This document shows positions 27,950 to 39,088 of a stretch of DNA of 64,000 nt, one piece after another; the stretch's first letter is position 1, and every line of letters starts with the position of its first letter. The position numbers and the translations under genes are program-made. The notes beneath the pieces were generated by a model. The model was given only the letters and a program-made list of their open reading frames with translations. It was not told where the DNA came from and ran no database searches. The stretch spans positions 204,864 to 268,863 of the forward strand of contig CAWEPG010000014.1 of assembly GCA_963810905.1 (NCBI GenBank). The letters run 5' to 3'. Origin of the DNA: CAWBAT01 sp963810905 (GTDB lineage: Bacteria > Acidobacteriota > Terriglobia > Versatilivoradales > Versatilivoraceae).

Positions 27950-28173
27950 CCCTCTATATATAAAGAGGCTTTGAGAAGGCAAAACCTTAAGAAAATATTT
28001 TCTTGGAATCTTAAAGAAGCAGTTGAGCGGAGGGAAATACCTCTCTCAACACGCTCATGATATCTTGCCTCTAAAGTCATGCCCTCATTGACGGGCAGAA
28101 ACAAGAGTCAAATTTTTTGCCCCTCTACTTATAAGAGGCAATTTCGGAGGCAAAACCTTAACACAATATTTTC
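27950..28173. repeat. Pair of 53-bp direct repeats, each with a hairpin
   Basis: 27950..28002 and 28121..28173 are imperfect direct repeats. Each opens with a stem CCTCT / AGAGG around an AT-rich loop, then shares GGCAAAACCTTAA and, after a variable few bases, AATATTTTC. Between them is 118 bp of unrelated sequence. They do not encode protein. A protein-binding site or an element end are possible. Confidence 0.65.
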
Positions 28174-29438
28174 AGAGCCAAAGTTAAACCCTTTTGTTTG
28201 ATGGTGTTCTCTGCTTCTCGGGTCAAGGTTGGGAGAACGAACAAAACTCATCGGGACAATCAATTGCGTGGGATTCTGGCCTTTGGAAAGCAACAGGCTG
28301 AAGCTTTGGGTATTGGCTTTCAGCAACTAGAGCTCCATTGAAACTCAAACGGGCAGGAGGGCAAAGGTCGGGTTTATGGCCTGTATTACAAAGGCAGTTA
28401 TCAAAACTCGAATCTTCTGGCGACCAAATGCTACAGAAACGACAGGGGGATCGTCAGGGCAACAACCGGCGAGAAGTATCAATTCACAATCACGCTCTTG
28501 GAGGTTAGATGCACATGGAGGTAAGAAATTCTCGGTTCCGGTTACGCGACTAAAACGTAGCCGCTGGCGCGGCGGACGCTACGTGTGTGAAAAGGGGGCA
28601 CCTCTGCGGCCGAATTTGCTTGTTTCCAGCGGGGTCATTCTAGTCTCCTTGTCGAAAATGCTTCGGCATGGTTTTTGGCCCTAAAAGCCGACATCATGTG
28701 CGCCGAGGCATTCCCGATCAAGGTTAACGACTGACCATCCAATTGCTGCGATTTGCATACAAAGTGGCGTTTTCCTCAGCCACCAGAGGAAGTAGCAGGG
28801 CAAATAATCAATGGTTTTAAAATCGATGAAATTTTGGCGAGGGACTTTTGCAATGGTTCCAGTCCATTGTGTCCCCATACTGGTTTGGGAATTTGCCAGT
28901 TGTAATGCTTTTCCCTGCCGCCTAGAATGTAATTGTGGGTCAATCTCTCAGGAAAACTGAGTTCAAAAGAAGTCCACTCTGCACTATGAGTCTGATACCG
29001 ACATCGACTTTGCTACGTTCGCTGCGACGCCGGGGTGACTCCTCTCCACTTGCCGTTATTGGTTATAAGGCGCCGCCGTATCAAAATGATAAAACTCCGA
29101 GGGAACAACTCACGCTCATATCACGTCGGGACGATAGGGTGCTGTTCTGCATGGACATGTGTGAGATCGCAACTGAACTCTCCTGTCATCGGACTGGATG
29201 GACCGGGCGCACGATAGTACTTCAGCTGGCCGCTAAGTAAAGGGCTCGACCGGGATGGCGGCGATTTGTATTCCGCGGATTGTACCAGGTGAGCCTCCCT
29301 GGAGGGCATCCTTCTTCTCCCTGACGAGAGAACCTTGAGGCGCGCCAGACATTGCTTCCGGTTACTGTGAGGGGGCAGGCATCAAAACCGAAAATCCGGA
29401 AAGAATCCATAAGCTAAAAGAATTTGAGGAGGTGGTTA
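28174..29438. other. Gene-poor element region
   Basis: No supportable gene. Open frames of up to about 100 codons at 28376..28684 and 28935..29240 lack ribosome binding sites and sensible composition. 27324-27548 and 27673-27949 are likewise empty. It is probably non-coding or decayed cargo of the integrated element. I could not find a second copy of the tRNA 3' end. Confidence 0.4.
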
Positions 29439-29831
29439 ATGGACCGGTTGAATAAAGCTACGCTCGCTATTCTCGTCCTGGGTCTGATCACGCTCAATGC
29501 CTGTGAGGGTTTGGTTCCACACGATGTGCCGAGCCTACTCGACCCCAAGATTCCGCGCTCAGAGGTCATTGGCATCTTGGCGGGCTTCGGAACGACTTTT
29601 GCCGCTCTGCCGGACTTAATCGCTATGCTCAAGCGCCGGTCAAGCAAGGGCATGAACCCTAGGATGGCGGCAATCATGGGCATATTTCAGATCCTCTGGG
29701 TTTACTACGGCTTATTGATTCTTTCGCGACCGGTCATTATATGGAACGTGGTCGCGGTGTTCATCAATTTCTTAAGCGTCGGAGCTTACCGCTATTTCGT
29801 CCTCAAGGAAAAAAGCCAAGCAAGAGGGTGA
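29439..29831 (+). CDS. SemiSWEET-like (PQ-loop) membrane protein with N-terminal lipobox-like segment
   Basis: This 130-residue protein has three helices in its C-terminal 85 residues: EVIGILAGFGTTFAALPDLI, SSKGMNPRMAAIMGIFQILW and IIWNVVAVFINFLSVGAYRY. These match the SemiSWEET/MtN3 half-transporter, which dimerises to carry sugars. The 'ALPD' stands where the family has its PQ-like motif. An additional N-terminal hydrophobic segment (ATLAILVLGLITLNACEG) ends in a lipobox-like L-N-A-C, which is unusual for this family. GAGGAGGTG five bases upstream fixes the ATG. It is convergent with the DUF202 gene with a 2-bp gap. Confidence 0.75.
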   Translation: MDRLNKATLAILVLGLITLNACEGLVPHDVPSLLDPKIPRSEVIGILAGFGTTFAALPDLIAMLKRRSSKGMNPRMAAIMGIFQILWVYYGLLILSRPVIIWNVVAVFINFLSVGAYRYFVLKEKSQARG

Positions 29832-29833
29832 GC

Positions 29834-30247
29834 TCAAGAGTGTCGGAGCAACAACCCAAGCGAAACCAGTCCGATGATCGCCAGCAACATGGCCACCGTA
29901 ATACTCAAAGGCCACTGGGTTAAAACAGGGGTTTCATCGCGACGAAGCCTCAGCAACGTACGCCAGTGCGAAATGCCCGCTAAGATCGTGGCAAGGATAC
30001 CCAGGAGGATAAGGGCGAACCCGAAGGTAATCGCGGCCTGATGTAAGTGGATAGTTTCTGGACTAGGAGACTTCGCACTCAGAGATCGGAAAAATGCGAC
30101 GGTGCCAAAACCGAACGTTGCCATAGTCAGTGTGGTACGAATCCAAGCCAGGGTGGTGCGGTCGAGTGCGAGCTGCGTGCGGAATTTCGCCATGCCCGTG
30201 CGGTCATGAGCTAGAGCCACGCGGGGGTCAAAAGCGTGTTGGTTCAT
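29834..30247 (-). CDS. DUF202 inner-membrane protein
   Basis: This 137-residue protein has the DUF202 block AKFRTQLALDRTTLAWIRTT followed by three membrane helices (MATFGFGTVAFF, AAITFGFALILLGILATILA, LSITVAMLLAIIGLVSLGLL). YidH/YidG-type proteins of this family have no known activity. GAGGG precedes the ATG. It is the last intact gene before the frameshifted island. Confidence 0.8.
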   Translation of the reverse strand: MNQHAFDPRVALAHDRTGMAKFRTQLALDRTTLAWIRTTLTMATFGFGTVAFFRSLSAKSPSPETIHLHQAAITFGFALILLGILATILAGISHWRTLLRLRRDETPVLTQWPLSITVAMLLAIIGLVSLGLLLRHS

Positions 30248-30314
30248 GATTGCTGCCCTCTCTTTGCTTTATGTCAACTTTGTCGGTATGGTAAACCGCG
30301 TACCGACGTGGTCG

Positions 30315-33033
30315 CTACCCAGCGGATTCGCTCTTCGCAAAGGCGCCTGATTTACCGGCATCCAGAAGCTGCTGCGCGTCGAGACGACCGAAAAGCTCGA
30401 TCAGTTTCGCAACCACGCCGGTCCATCCGGTCTGATGGCTGGCCCCCAGGCCCGCGCCGTTATCGCCGTGGAAGTACTCATAGAACAGGATGTAATCCTT
30501 CCATTGGGGATCGGTCTGGAATTTCTCCGTACCTCCGAACACCGGCCGCCGGCCGGATTTATCCCGCAGGAAGATCCGTTCCAGACGATTGGCTATTTCG
30601 CGCGCCACCTCGAACAGGTTCATCAATTTGCCCGAGCCGGTGGGACACTCGATCTTGAAGTTGTCGCCGTAATAGAGATAGAACGACAGCAAGGCGCGGA
30701 TCAGCATCGCGTTGACCGGCATCCAGATCGGCCCGCGCCAGTTGGAGTTTCCACCGAACATGCCGGTGTCGGATTCCGCCGGAAGATAATTCACCCGGTA
30801 TTCCTGGCCTTCGCACGTTGACGACATAGGGATGGTCGTCATGGTAGCGGGAGAGGGCCCGGATCCCGTAAGGACTCAGGAATTCGTTCTCATCGAGCAT
30901 GCGCGTCAGAATCCGGCGCAACCTGTCTTCATTCACCAGCGCAGCAATACCGCGCTCGGCATACCCCAAATGACCGAGCCCGGTTGCATGAATGCTGTCG
31001 CGCAGCTCGGGCATACGTTCCAAGCGTTCCCGTATGATGTTTTCACTCGCGGCGTCCGTTCGCGCTGCCACGGCTCGATCACGGTGGTGGCACACAAGCG
31101 GCAGCAGTCCCACCATGGAGCGAACCTTGAGCCGCCTGGCAGCTACCGTCGGGGAGGCGCAGGACGTCGTAGTAAAAACCATCCTCCTCGTCCCACATGC
31201 CATCCGGCCCCGTCTGATTCATGGCGTGCGCGATCCAAAGGAAATGCTCCGCAAACTTCAGCGCCATGTCTTCGTAAAAAGGGTCGTGGGCCGCCAACTC
31301 GACGGCGATCTCCAACATGTTCTGGCAGAACATGGAAACCCAAGCCGTGCCGTCCGCCTGCTCAAGGCTGCCACCGGTCGGCAGCGGCGCGCTGCGGTCG
31401 AAGACGCCGATGTTGTCCAGCCCGAGAAAGCCGCCTTCAAACAGGTTCTTGCCAAAGCGGTCTTTGCGGTTCACCCACCAACTGAAGTTCAGCATCAGCT
31501 TGGCAAACGAGCGCTTGAGGAACTCGATGTCGCCTTTCCCTTTAAGGGCCTGTTCCGTCCGGTACAGGAAAATCGTCGCCCAGGCGTGGACCGGCGGATT
31601 GACGTCGCTGAAGTTCCACTCGTAGGCCGGGATCTGACCGGTCGGATGGATGAAAAACTCCTGCAGCATCAGGTCGAGCTGTTCTTTGGCGAAATCCGGA
31701 TCGACCGTGGAGAGCGCGATGGCGTGGAACGCCAGGTCCCAGGCCGCATACCACGGGATACTCCCACTTGTCGGGCATCGAGATGACGTGCTGGTTCACC
31801 ATGTGGAACCATTCGCTGTTCCGCATGAAGCGTCCGCCGGGCTTCATCGGATCGATGCCATGTTCCTCGAGCCATTTGTCCACATCGAAGAAGAAGAACT
31901 GCTTGGTCCAGAGCATCCCGGCCAGCGCCTGGCGCATGACGAGGGCCTCATCTTCGCTGACACGCGTTGGGGTTATGGATTTGTAGAACTCGTCGGCCTC
32001 ACGCTGGCGGGTCTGCATGATTTCAGCAAAGTTCTTGAAGGGATCGCCCATGGCCGCAGGCGCCAGATCGCTTAGCCGCAGACGGATGGTGGCTGTCTTT
32101 CCCGCACCCACATTCAACTGATAGTGTGCCGCAGATTTGGTTCCCGTTTTCTCGGGGTTGACTGCGTCCTGATTCCCGTTGACCACATAGTTGTTGATCC
32201 CGTCTTTCACGTAAGCGAGAGGCGTTGGGCGTGCCGAAGATCCGCTCGTTGTTGGTCTCGTTTTCCGTGAACAGCAGCGGGACATCTCCCTCGCAGTACA
32301 GAAAGCGCTCCCCCAGATCGGCGTGCGAGGCTGCAATTGCCTGCACGCCTTTCTGACCAGGACCTGCTTCAGGGACGGCTTGGGTGTACCTGGCCACCAT
32401 GTCCAGGTGTTGCGAAACCAGAGCGTCGGCAGAACATGCAATGTGGCCGGCTCAGGCCCGCGATTGCTCACGCTGATCTGGATCAGCAGGTCTTCCGGCG
32501 ACTGCTTGGCATATTCCACAAAGACATCGAAGTAGCGATCGTCATTGAAGATTCCGGTATCCAGCAGCTCATATTCCATGTCGCCACGGTTGCGCCGCTT
32601 GTTCGTCTCGATCAGATCATCGTAGGGAAAGGCCGCCTGCGGATACTTGTACAGGTACTTCATGTAGGAATGCGTCGGCGTGCTGTCGAGATAGAAGTAG
32701 TATTCCTTCACGTCTTCGCCGTGGTTGGCTTCGCTGTTCGTCAGGCCGAACATGCGTTCTTTGAGGATCGGGTCTTTGCCATTCCAGAGGGCCACGCTGA
32801 AGCACAGCAACTGCTTGTCATCGCTGATGCCGGCAAGGCCATCCTCGCCCCAGTGATAGGCGCGGGATCGGGCCTGGTCATGGGTGAAGTAGTCCCAGGC
32901 ATTTCCGTCCTGGCTGTAGTCCTCGCGAACCGTTCCCCACTGCCGCTCGCTAAGGTAGGGTCCCCATTTCCTCCATGGTGTCTTGGCGGTCGCGCGCTTC
33001 TTCTAATCTGGTTGATTCTGGATTTTGCGACAA
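30315..33033 (-). pseudogene. GH63-like (MGH1-like) glucosidase, multiple frameshifts
   Basis: This is a glycoside hydrolase of about 890 residues related to mannosyl-oligosaccharide glucosidases, spread over several frames. Recognisable pieces in order: RKWGPYLSERQWGTVREDY, GEDGLAGISDDKQLL, TNSEANHGEDVKEYYFYLD, PTLWFRNTWTWWPG, EWFHMVNQHVISMPDKWEYP, PAYEWNFSDVNPPVHAWATI, FEGGFLGLDNIGVFDRSAPL, ENEFLSPYGIRALSRYH, GGNSNWRGPIWMPVNAMLI and GWTGVVAKLIELF. Breaks fall near 32990, 32390, 32220, 31755, 31140 and 30820. The start is TTG at 33033 with AGGAGG six bases upstream. Conserved motifs remain intact between breaks, so the damage is recent or artefactual. Natural substrate unknown. Confidence 0.85.
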
Positions 33034-33204
33034 TTTGTGCCTCCTGTTTGGCCGACTCACCTCAGGTGACATGGCGGCGCCGGATGGGGGGGTTCTCTAA
33101 ATCATAGGATAAGCGAACATTCGAAGCAGCACCAGTAACATCGACTTTACACTATGCAGGGGCGCGCCTAAATCAAGGCTCTCGATTCCCTCATCCGCAT
33201 TCGG

Positions 33205-34591
33205 CTATTGCAGGAATTCCAGACCCGCGCTTTTTGCCGGCTCCGTCCGCACCCGTCCGGAACGAATGGCGGCCCGGAAGGTCTTGAAATCAACTTCCGC
33301 CTGGTCTGCGTAAGCTCTCGCGTATTTCACCAGGGCGTCATCGAACTGGCCGCTTGACCCCAGGTACCCGGAGATCATTGCTGCGTCGCCCGCCTTGGCG
33401 TGCGCCCGCGCCACTGCCCAGCCACACATGGTGGCATAGTCAACCAGCGTGCCAGGCTGGAAAAGTTTCAACCTCAGCGGAGACCTTCATATCGCGGAAC
33501 TGACGCACGTAGTAATCGTGCCCCTGCGCCGAGCGGAACCAGCCCAGAAAGATGTCACTGGCCGCCTGCATCAAACGCTGGCCTGTCACAACGCGGAAAC
33601 CCTGATGCGCAAAGCGGCTCTTGCCGCCCGGCGGCTCCAGCACCGATCTGCGCGCTTCCTTGCTTTGCAGAAACAGCGGGTCGTCGTCATCGGCCAGAAG
33701 CAGATGGACATAGCAGCGCGTCCCTACACTGCCGACGCCAACCACTTTCACCGCCGAATCCTGAAAGCGATAGCGCTCGAACAAAGCGAGCCGGTCGGCC
33801 TGCAATGACTTTGATATTGCGCAATGTGATTCCGGTTGGCCTTTTCGAAATCCCAGACGTTTTGTTGGAAATGGAAGAGGAACGGGGGATTGTCCTTGAT
33901 CGTCCGCCGGCCGTCCACAACCGCCGTCAGCTTGGGAACTACCGCTTCCGAGGTTTGCGAGTGGGCCTGCTTCTGCTTCTTCTTCAATCGCGCCAAGAAG
34001 TCCGGATCTTTCCGGAAATACTCGATAGGGCGTCCACACCGACTTCCGCGTACCACGTCTCGAGCACTCTCATGTCGGAGAACTCAGCCATCCGCTTGCG
34101 ATAGGACGCTGCGGCCGCTCGCACGGCATTGTCCGCGACGGCTTCGAAAAGCTTCGGTCCCTCGCCGCCAGCACGAGGCTGGCCCCCAATCGCTTGAGGT
34201 CCCATTCCCACGGAGCGGGAAACGTCTCGTCGAAGTCGTTGATGTCGAACACCAGGGCGCGTTCGGGGGAGGCGAAGCCGCCGAAGTTCATCAGGTGGCA
34301 ATCGCCGCAGGCCTGAACGGTGATCCCCGACACGCGCGCGTTTGCGAGGTCGCGAGCCTGGATGATGGCGGCGCCGCGGAAGAACTTGAAAGGCGACTCG
34401 GCCATCCTCTGATACTTAATCGGGATCAGGCCGGGAATACGATCGGTGTCCGATTCCTCGAGCAGTTTGATCGGGTCTAGAGACTTCGAACGAGGCTTCC
34501 ACTCGGCCTGCGCAGCACGCGGACACTGTTCGCGCAACGCTTTACCATGTTTGTGTCTTTCGCTCCTGGATAGCGGAACAGCAGATTTCAT
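33205..34591 (-). pseudogene. DUF2252 protein, frameshifted
   Basis: The N-terminal frame carries the DUF2252 signature: SPFKFFRGAAIIQARDLA, QACGDCHLMNFGGFASPERA and LVFDINDFDETFPAPWEWDL. Later frames continue with WYAEVGVDALSSI, FHFQQNVWDFEKANRN, RDVKVVGVGSVGTR-type text (here AVKVVGVGSVGTRCYVHLLL), LEPPGGKSRFAHQG and VRQFRDMKVSAEVE, ending GWAVARAHAKAGDAAMISGY. At least three frame changes are required. DUF2252 proteins have a kinase-like fold and unknown substrate. GGAG precedes the ATG at 34591. It lies between the glycosidase and a membrane protein, all on the minus strand. Confidence 0.85.
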
Positions 34592-34690
34592 TCTTTCATT
34601 CTCCTTTCATTCGGGATCCGGTCGATTATTGTTTCCCTGATTCGGCCATCGATAAACGTTTTATGATCCCTGCTGCTCAGAACATCATCT

Positions 34691-35840
34691 TCAAAGTGTC
34701 CCGAATACAGTATCGAATGGGAGCGAAGCAATCACGACCGGGATCGCCGGGATCAAAGCGACGCCGATGAGCGCATAGAGGTCGACAGCACTAACCGGAA
34801 TAATGCGGATGTGGTTGATATTACCCACCACACTATAGAGATCAGTCGTTGTGGAGAAATCCGGGACCGTCAAAACATCTTCATCCAGACTGTCGGCCCG
34901 ATGGAGCCACTTTTTTTCAAACTGCTCCCCTACGGCGCGGGCAAATGCTCCGTAACTCAACATGCCCCGGCGCCGCAAGCGCATCAGCGTGCTGGAGAAA
35001 AGGAAATAAGGCGCAACGCAGACAAGCAACACAACTCCAATCAGCATCAGGGACAAATGGCGGAATGCCATCAGCTTTTGTCCTTCATTGAAGATCCGAT
35101 TGGCTATCGCTCCCGCCAGTCCAACACCCAGGCAGAAGCTGAACGGCAGTTGCCCGCGCAACGAGGCTTCGATAAACCCCAGACCTCCCAAGGTGTCGGG
35201 ATGAGCGGCAATGAGCCGCAGATTCAGATTGGTCGTGGTTCGCAAGAATCGCGCCCAAAGCAGGTGTCGCCACAACCAGAGATAGATGAAATAAATGAGA
35301 ATTGGATAGCTGACAAAAAATGCCCACGTCCCCCCGGCGAAAAATACCTATAGCCGCCACCTCCCTTCCACCAGGCCATGAATTCAGCGCCCTCCGGGCT
35401 CAGGTACCCGCCAGCAAGGCTGCCGTCGTATAAGTCAGAATTGCGATCAGCACTCGAGCAAGCTTGGAATCACTGAGCTTTTCGCAAGAAGCCCAGTCCT
35501 CCTGAAATTTGGGGAGCTGTTCATGCGGAACAAGAAAGGTTTCGAAATGGTGCGCAACCAGGGCAAGCCGCTTGCGCAAAGGTGGTTCCGCCAGAACAAG
35601 CACAAGAATAATAATGAGGAAGCGGGATTGAGAGGCATAGTCCGTCAGAAACGATTGGAATGAAGCGCCTCCGCGGAGAGCAGACAATACTGCTAGCGGA
35701 CCCCACGCCATCGCCGCAGCAACGCCAGCTCGAATGAGCGTTTGCGAGCTGGCGGTGCGAAATAGATCCAAGAATACTTGAGGGCGGATGTGCGAGGATT
35801 GATCGGACTGGGTGTGACTCGGTTGCCGTGAACGTTTCAT
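34691..35840 (-). pseudogene. Polytopic membrane protein of unknown function, frameshifted
   Basis: The ATG at 35840 has AGGAGGAG nine bases upstream. The first frame (to about 35400) shows helices VAAAMAWGPLAVLSALRG, FLIIILVLVLAEPPL and VLIAILTYTTAALLAGT. A short middle frame and the last frame (35275-34691) continue with LNLRLIAAHPDTLGGLGFIE, helices FSFCLGVGLAGAIAN and LSLMLIGVVLLVCVAPYFLF, and a C-terminal helix pair. The 'HPD..GGLGF' motif recurs in a family of bacterial membrane proteins I know only as hypothetical. The breaks lie near 35300-35400. Confidence 0.6.
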
Positions 35841-36229
35841 GGAAGACTCCTCCTGCAGCTGATTTTGAAACCCCAGACTCTCTACTCTGACCACCTTGGC
35901 GACTATTTCACGCCGCTCATTTGTCAGCCGGCACTCAAACCCCTATGAAGGGCGGCGTACACTGTCGGAAGTGTGGCCAATGCGGCACGATCTCGATTTC
36001 GACTTCACCTGCATCCCGCAGGATGGGGAGCACACCCCGGAGAATTTGTGCCTTAAAGCCGATTTCATAATTTTCCCTTACTCTCCCGGGTGTATCGTCT
36101 TTCTTGCCGGATGGAGACTGATTTTCGTTCAACAGTTTGGCTGCTTACACGGACTTTAAGGAATATGTGCGACTATATACGAAGGCAAAGGCGAACATCC
36201 TACCATTGGGCTCTTTGGCTGATTCTCCT
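35841..36229. other. Intergenic gap
   Basis: No gene, RNA or clear repeat is seen between the membrane protein and the outer-membrane channel gene. Confidence 0.35.
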
Positions 36230-37253
36230 TTACGACTTCGACGGCTGCGTCTTCGGAATGCGCAACGTCCAGGAAAGGCCGAAGACGATGGTTCGCCCTT
36301 GCGGCCGGGCCAGAGCCCGGTACTCATCAGTACTTGAAGAAGAGCGCTAGATCCTTCGCCGGGAAGAATGAAATTGGCCTGTACGCCAATAGCATGCACT
36401 GAATAGAACGGAATCGTGCTCTCAGGGATGACGGGATTACCTGCAACGGATAACGTTCCGCCGCTTTGCGAAACCTGCCATTGGTCGTACCCAACCAAGC
36501 CGAGTTGGAGCAGCATACTGAGATCTTTCTTCAGGGGAAGTACCTGCCCAAATCCCCACTCATCGTGAATGTCTGACCCGGTGTTATGTTAGTGCCACTC
36601 TGTTCTGACCGTGGATTTCCCAGGCGGTCGTCAAGTTTGCGGTGGTTGCCTTGTTCTTGGTGATGTAGAACGTGGTGCCACTCGTTATATCGTTACCCCA
36701 ATATCCGGAACCCACGTTATTGCTGGCCCCCTGAGTGAATCGACCCGTGGGAGCGACGAAAGCGTATCCGACGTTGAAGTCAGTTCGCTTTAAGTGCCAA
36801 CCCAAGTTCAATGGCTGGACGTACATATCGGAAAAGCCGGATCCGCCTCCAGCCGGTGCTGAGGTTGGTCCCGGTTATATCAGCTACCAGCTCACCGTTC
36901 GCGTAGGTTAGTACGATATAGGGCATGAAGTAACCGCCAAGGAACTTGTGCTTCGGGACATAGTAGAAAATGTTCTCATCCACCCAGAACGAATAGGTCC
37001 CAGTAATACTTGGAACGCGGTTTCCGTTGGGGTCATTCAATTGGCTGGCGGAGTAGTTCAGAGGCATGTTGGCATAGGTGATGCCGGGATCAGGAATCAC
37101 ACCGGCATTGAGACCAAACTGTCCCGGGACCCATTGCCCCTTCTGTTGAGCCAAGGTGGATGAGGCGCCACTCAAAAACATGCAAGCAAGGACTGCGGTT
37201 TCAAGCTTGCTCCGGAATCGCACTCTTGAGTTCCTTTCGTTCCCCAACCTCAT
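36230..37253 (-). pseudogene. Outer-membrane channel-like protein (MetA-pathway of phenol degradation family), frameshifted
   Basis: A signal peptide (ETAVLACMFLSGASSTLAQQ) is followed by the beta-barrel pattern of PF13557/SphA-like proteins: GQFGLNAGVIPDPGITYANM, GYFMPYIVLTYANGELVA, VQPLNLGWHLKRTDFNVGYA, FVAPTGRF and TTFYITKNKATTANLTTAWE. The characteristic end is DEYRALARPQGRTIVFGLSW followed by TLRIPKTQ, in a third frame. At least three frame changes occur (near 36840, 36590 and 36320). Members are thought to be outer-membrane channels for hydrophobic or aromatic compounds. It lies directly downstream of two sulfatase genes on the same strand. Confidence 0.75.
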
Positions 37254-37407
37254 AACTTCGTGATGCTGGCGGCGCGGCTTCGGATACTTGCTGGGGCTCA
37301 CCTTGCGTTTTTCAATGAGCTTCAAAGTCGGCCTTATCGTCAATCTGCGTACGGTTCCCATCCTCGCTAGCCTTGGAGCCGATATAGGGTGACAGAACCC
37401 AGCATGC

Positions 37408-38920
37408 CTATTTCGGCGGAACATATGGATCGGGCGTGCCCATCGGGATGGGCGGATACTTCTTCAGGCTGGCCTCGAACTCACCGATGATTCTCACCAC
37501 CGGGTCAATGACCCAGGAATTGTGTGGCGGCCACGTCGCGCTCCTCCTTCAGGTCGGTGAGGAGGTTGATGACTTTCGGCAACGGGAGTTTCAGCGGCGG
37601 GTCGTACATGTTCTCCTGCCAGATCAGGTGCGCCTTCCAGTTCCGCCACTTGACGGCGGACAGCTGGTCGGCCACGTAGGCCGGGAATCCTTCGCGATTG
37701 GAGTTCTCCTGTTTGCCGAGGAAGAAATCCAACTGGTCCACGCCGTCAATCGGGCGATCCTTCGGGACTTCCGCTCCGCCCACGCGCGCGAGGGTCGTGA
37801 AGCAGATCCACGATGTGGACGATCTCGTTGTTGACGCGGCCGGCCGGCACTTTGCCCGGCCAGCGGATGATGAACGGCGCGCGCAGCGAGCCTTCCATCG
37901 CCGTGAAATACGTACCCCGCCACGGCCCGTTGTCAGCCCTGCCAGGGATCGGTCGCCTCCGGGCCGTTGTCGCTGGCGAAAACGACCAGCGTGTTGTCTT
38001 CGATGCCGGCTTCCTTGATGGCGTCGAGGATCTGGCCGGTGCGGTAGTCCATCTCGGCGAGGCAATCGGCCCAATCGCCGTTGCCGGTTTTGCCGGCGAA
38101 CTCCGGATTGGGCAGCGTCGGCATGTGAACCAGCGAGAACGAAACGTAGGCATAGAACGGCTTGCCCGCACTTCGCGTTGCGCTTGATGAACTCCACGGC
38201 GCGGCTCGTGATCTCCGCTTCCATGGTTCGGCGACGATCCACGTCCAGTTCCGCGACCTGCCGGGCCTTCTCGCCCTTGCGCGCTTCGTAGATGTGTTCG
38301 GGGTGGACGACCTTCGCGTTCCAGCCCTGCTTGTCGCCGACCGATGGCCACACGCTTTTCGTTTCGTTGAACGACGGCCACATGGCCTCGTCGTAGGTGC
38401 GCGGGATGCCATACCATTCGTCGAATCCCTGATGCGTGGGAAACCGGTCTTCGGCGCTGCCGAGATGCCACTTGCCCCACATGCCGGTGGCGTAACCCTG
38501 CGCCGACAACAACTCGGCGATGGTGACCTCCCACTGGGTCATTCCGTCCGGCGCGCCGCCGATCGGAACGGCATACGTTCCCGAGCGGATGGAGAAGCGG
38601 CCCGTCATGAGCGCCGAACGGGAGGGCGTGCATTGCGCCTCGACGTTGAAGTTGAGCAGCCGCATGCCTTCGGCTGGCGAGCTTGTCAATGCGCGGCGTG
38701 GGTGCGCCGCGCAGGATGCCGCCGCCGTAGACAGCCCAGCTCGCCATAGCCCAGGTTATCCGCGAGCATGAAGACGATGTTGGGCTTCTTGCGTCGGCCG
38801 CCGCTTGAGACGCGGACGCGAGTGCGTCAAAGAGCGCAGCCGCTGCGAGTGCCGCATAGCGATCACGATGTCCGCTGGCAATGGAGATTTCTGTTTCGGC
38901 CTTGTTCTGCAGTTGTTCAT
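37408..38920 (-). pseudogene. Arylsulfatase 1 (type I sulfatase), frameshifted
   Basis: A signal-peptide-like stretch (AALAAAALFDALASASQAAA) leads to KPNIVFMLADNLGYGELG with the first metal-binding Asp. The formylglycine site is CTPSRSALMTGR (Cys-type C-x-P-S-R). WHLGSAEDRFPTHQGFDEWY follows, then VVFASDNGPEATDPW in another frame, then RAPFIIRWPGKVPAGR. The C terminus ends EFEASLKKYPPIPMGTPDPY. Breaks are needed after the start codon, near 38740, 38165, 37940, 37800 and 37530. The enzyme would hydrolyse sulfate esters in the periplasm after conversion of Cys to formylglycine; no activating enzyme is in the window. The target sulfate ester is unknown. Confidence 0.85.
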
Positions 38921-39088
38921 TGCATCAGGACTTTCAGGTATGCGCTAGCTACACTTCACCTGCCCCGGACCCATGAGATTTCAGTACTCCGTCATTCCCG
39001 GGTCTGCGAAGCGCTTGCGTCACGGGAGACGGCCCTCTCGGGCCGCCCGCCGTGGTCTTTACATCCTTTTTGCTTTCAAACCGATGGC

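Noticed and set aside
30832..31485. Long plus-strand open frame across the glycosidase
   Set aside because: It is antisense to conserved GH63-like motifs; the GC-rich codons of the true gene leave the opposite strand open.
32337..33107. 256-codon plus-strand frame
   Set aside because: Antisense shadow of the glycosidase N-terminal region; no motif, no ribosome binding site.
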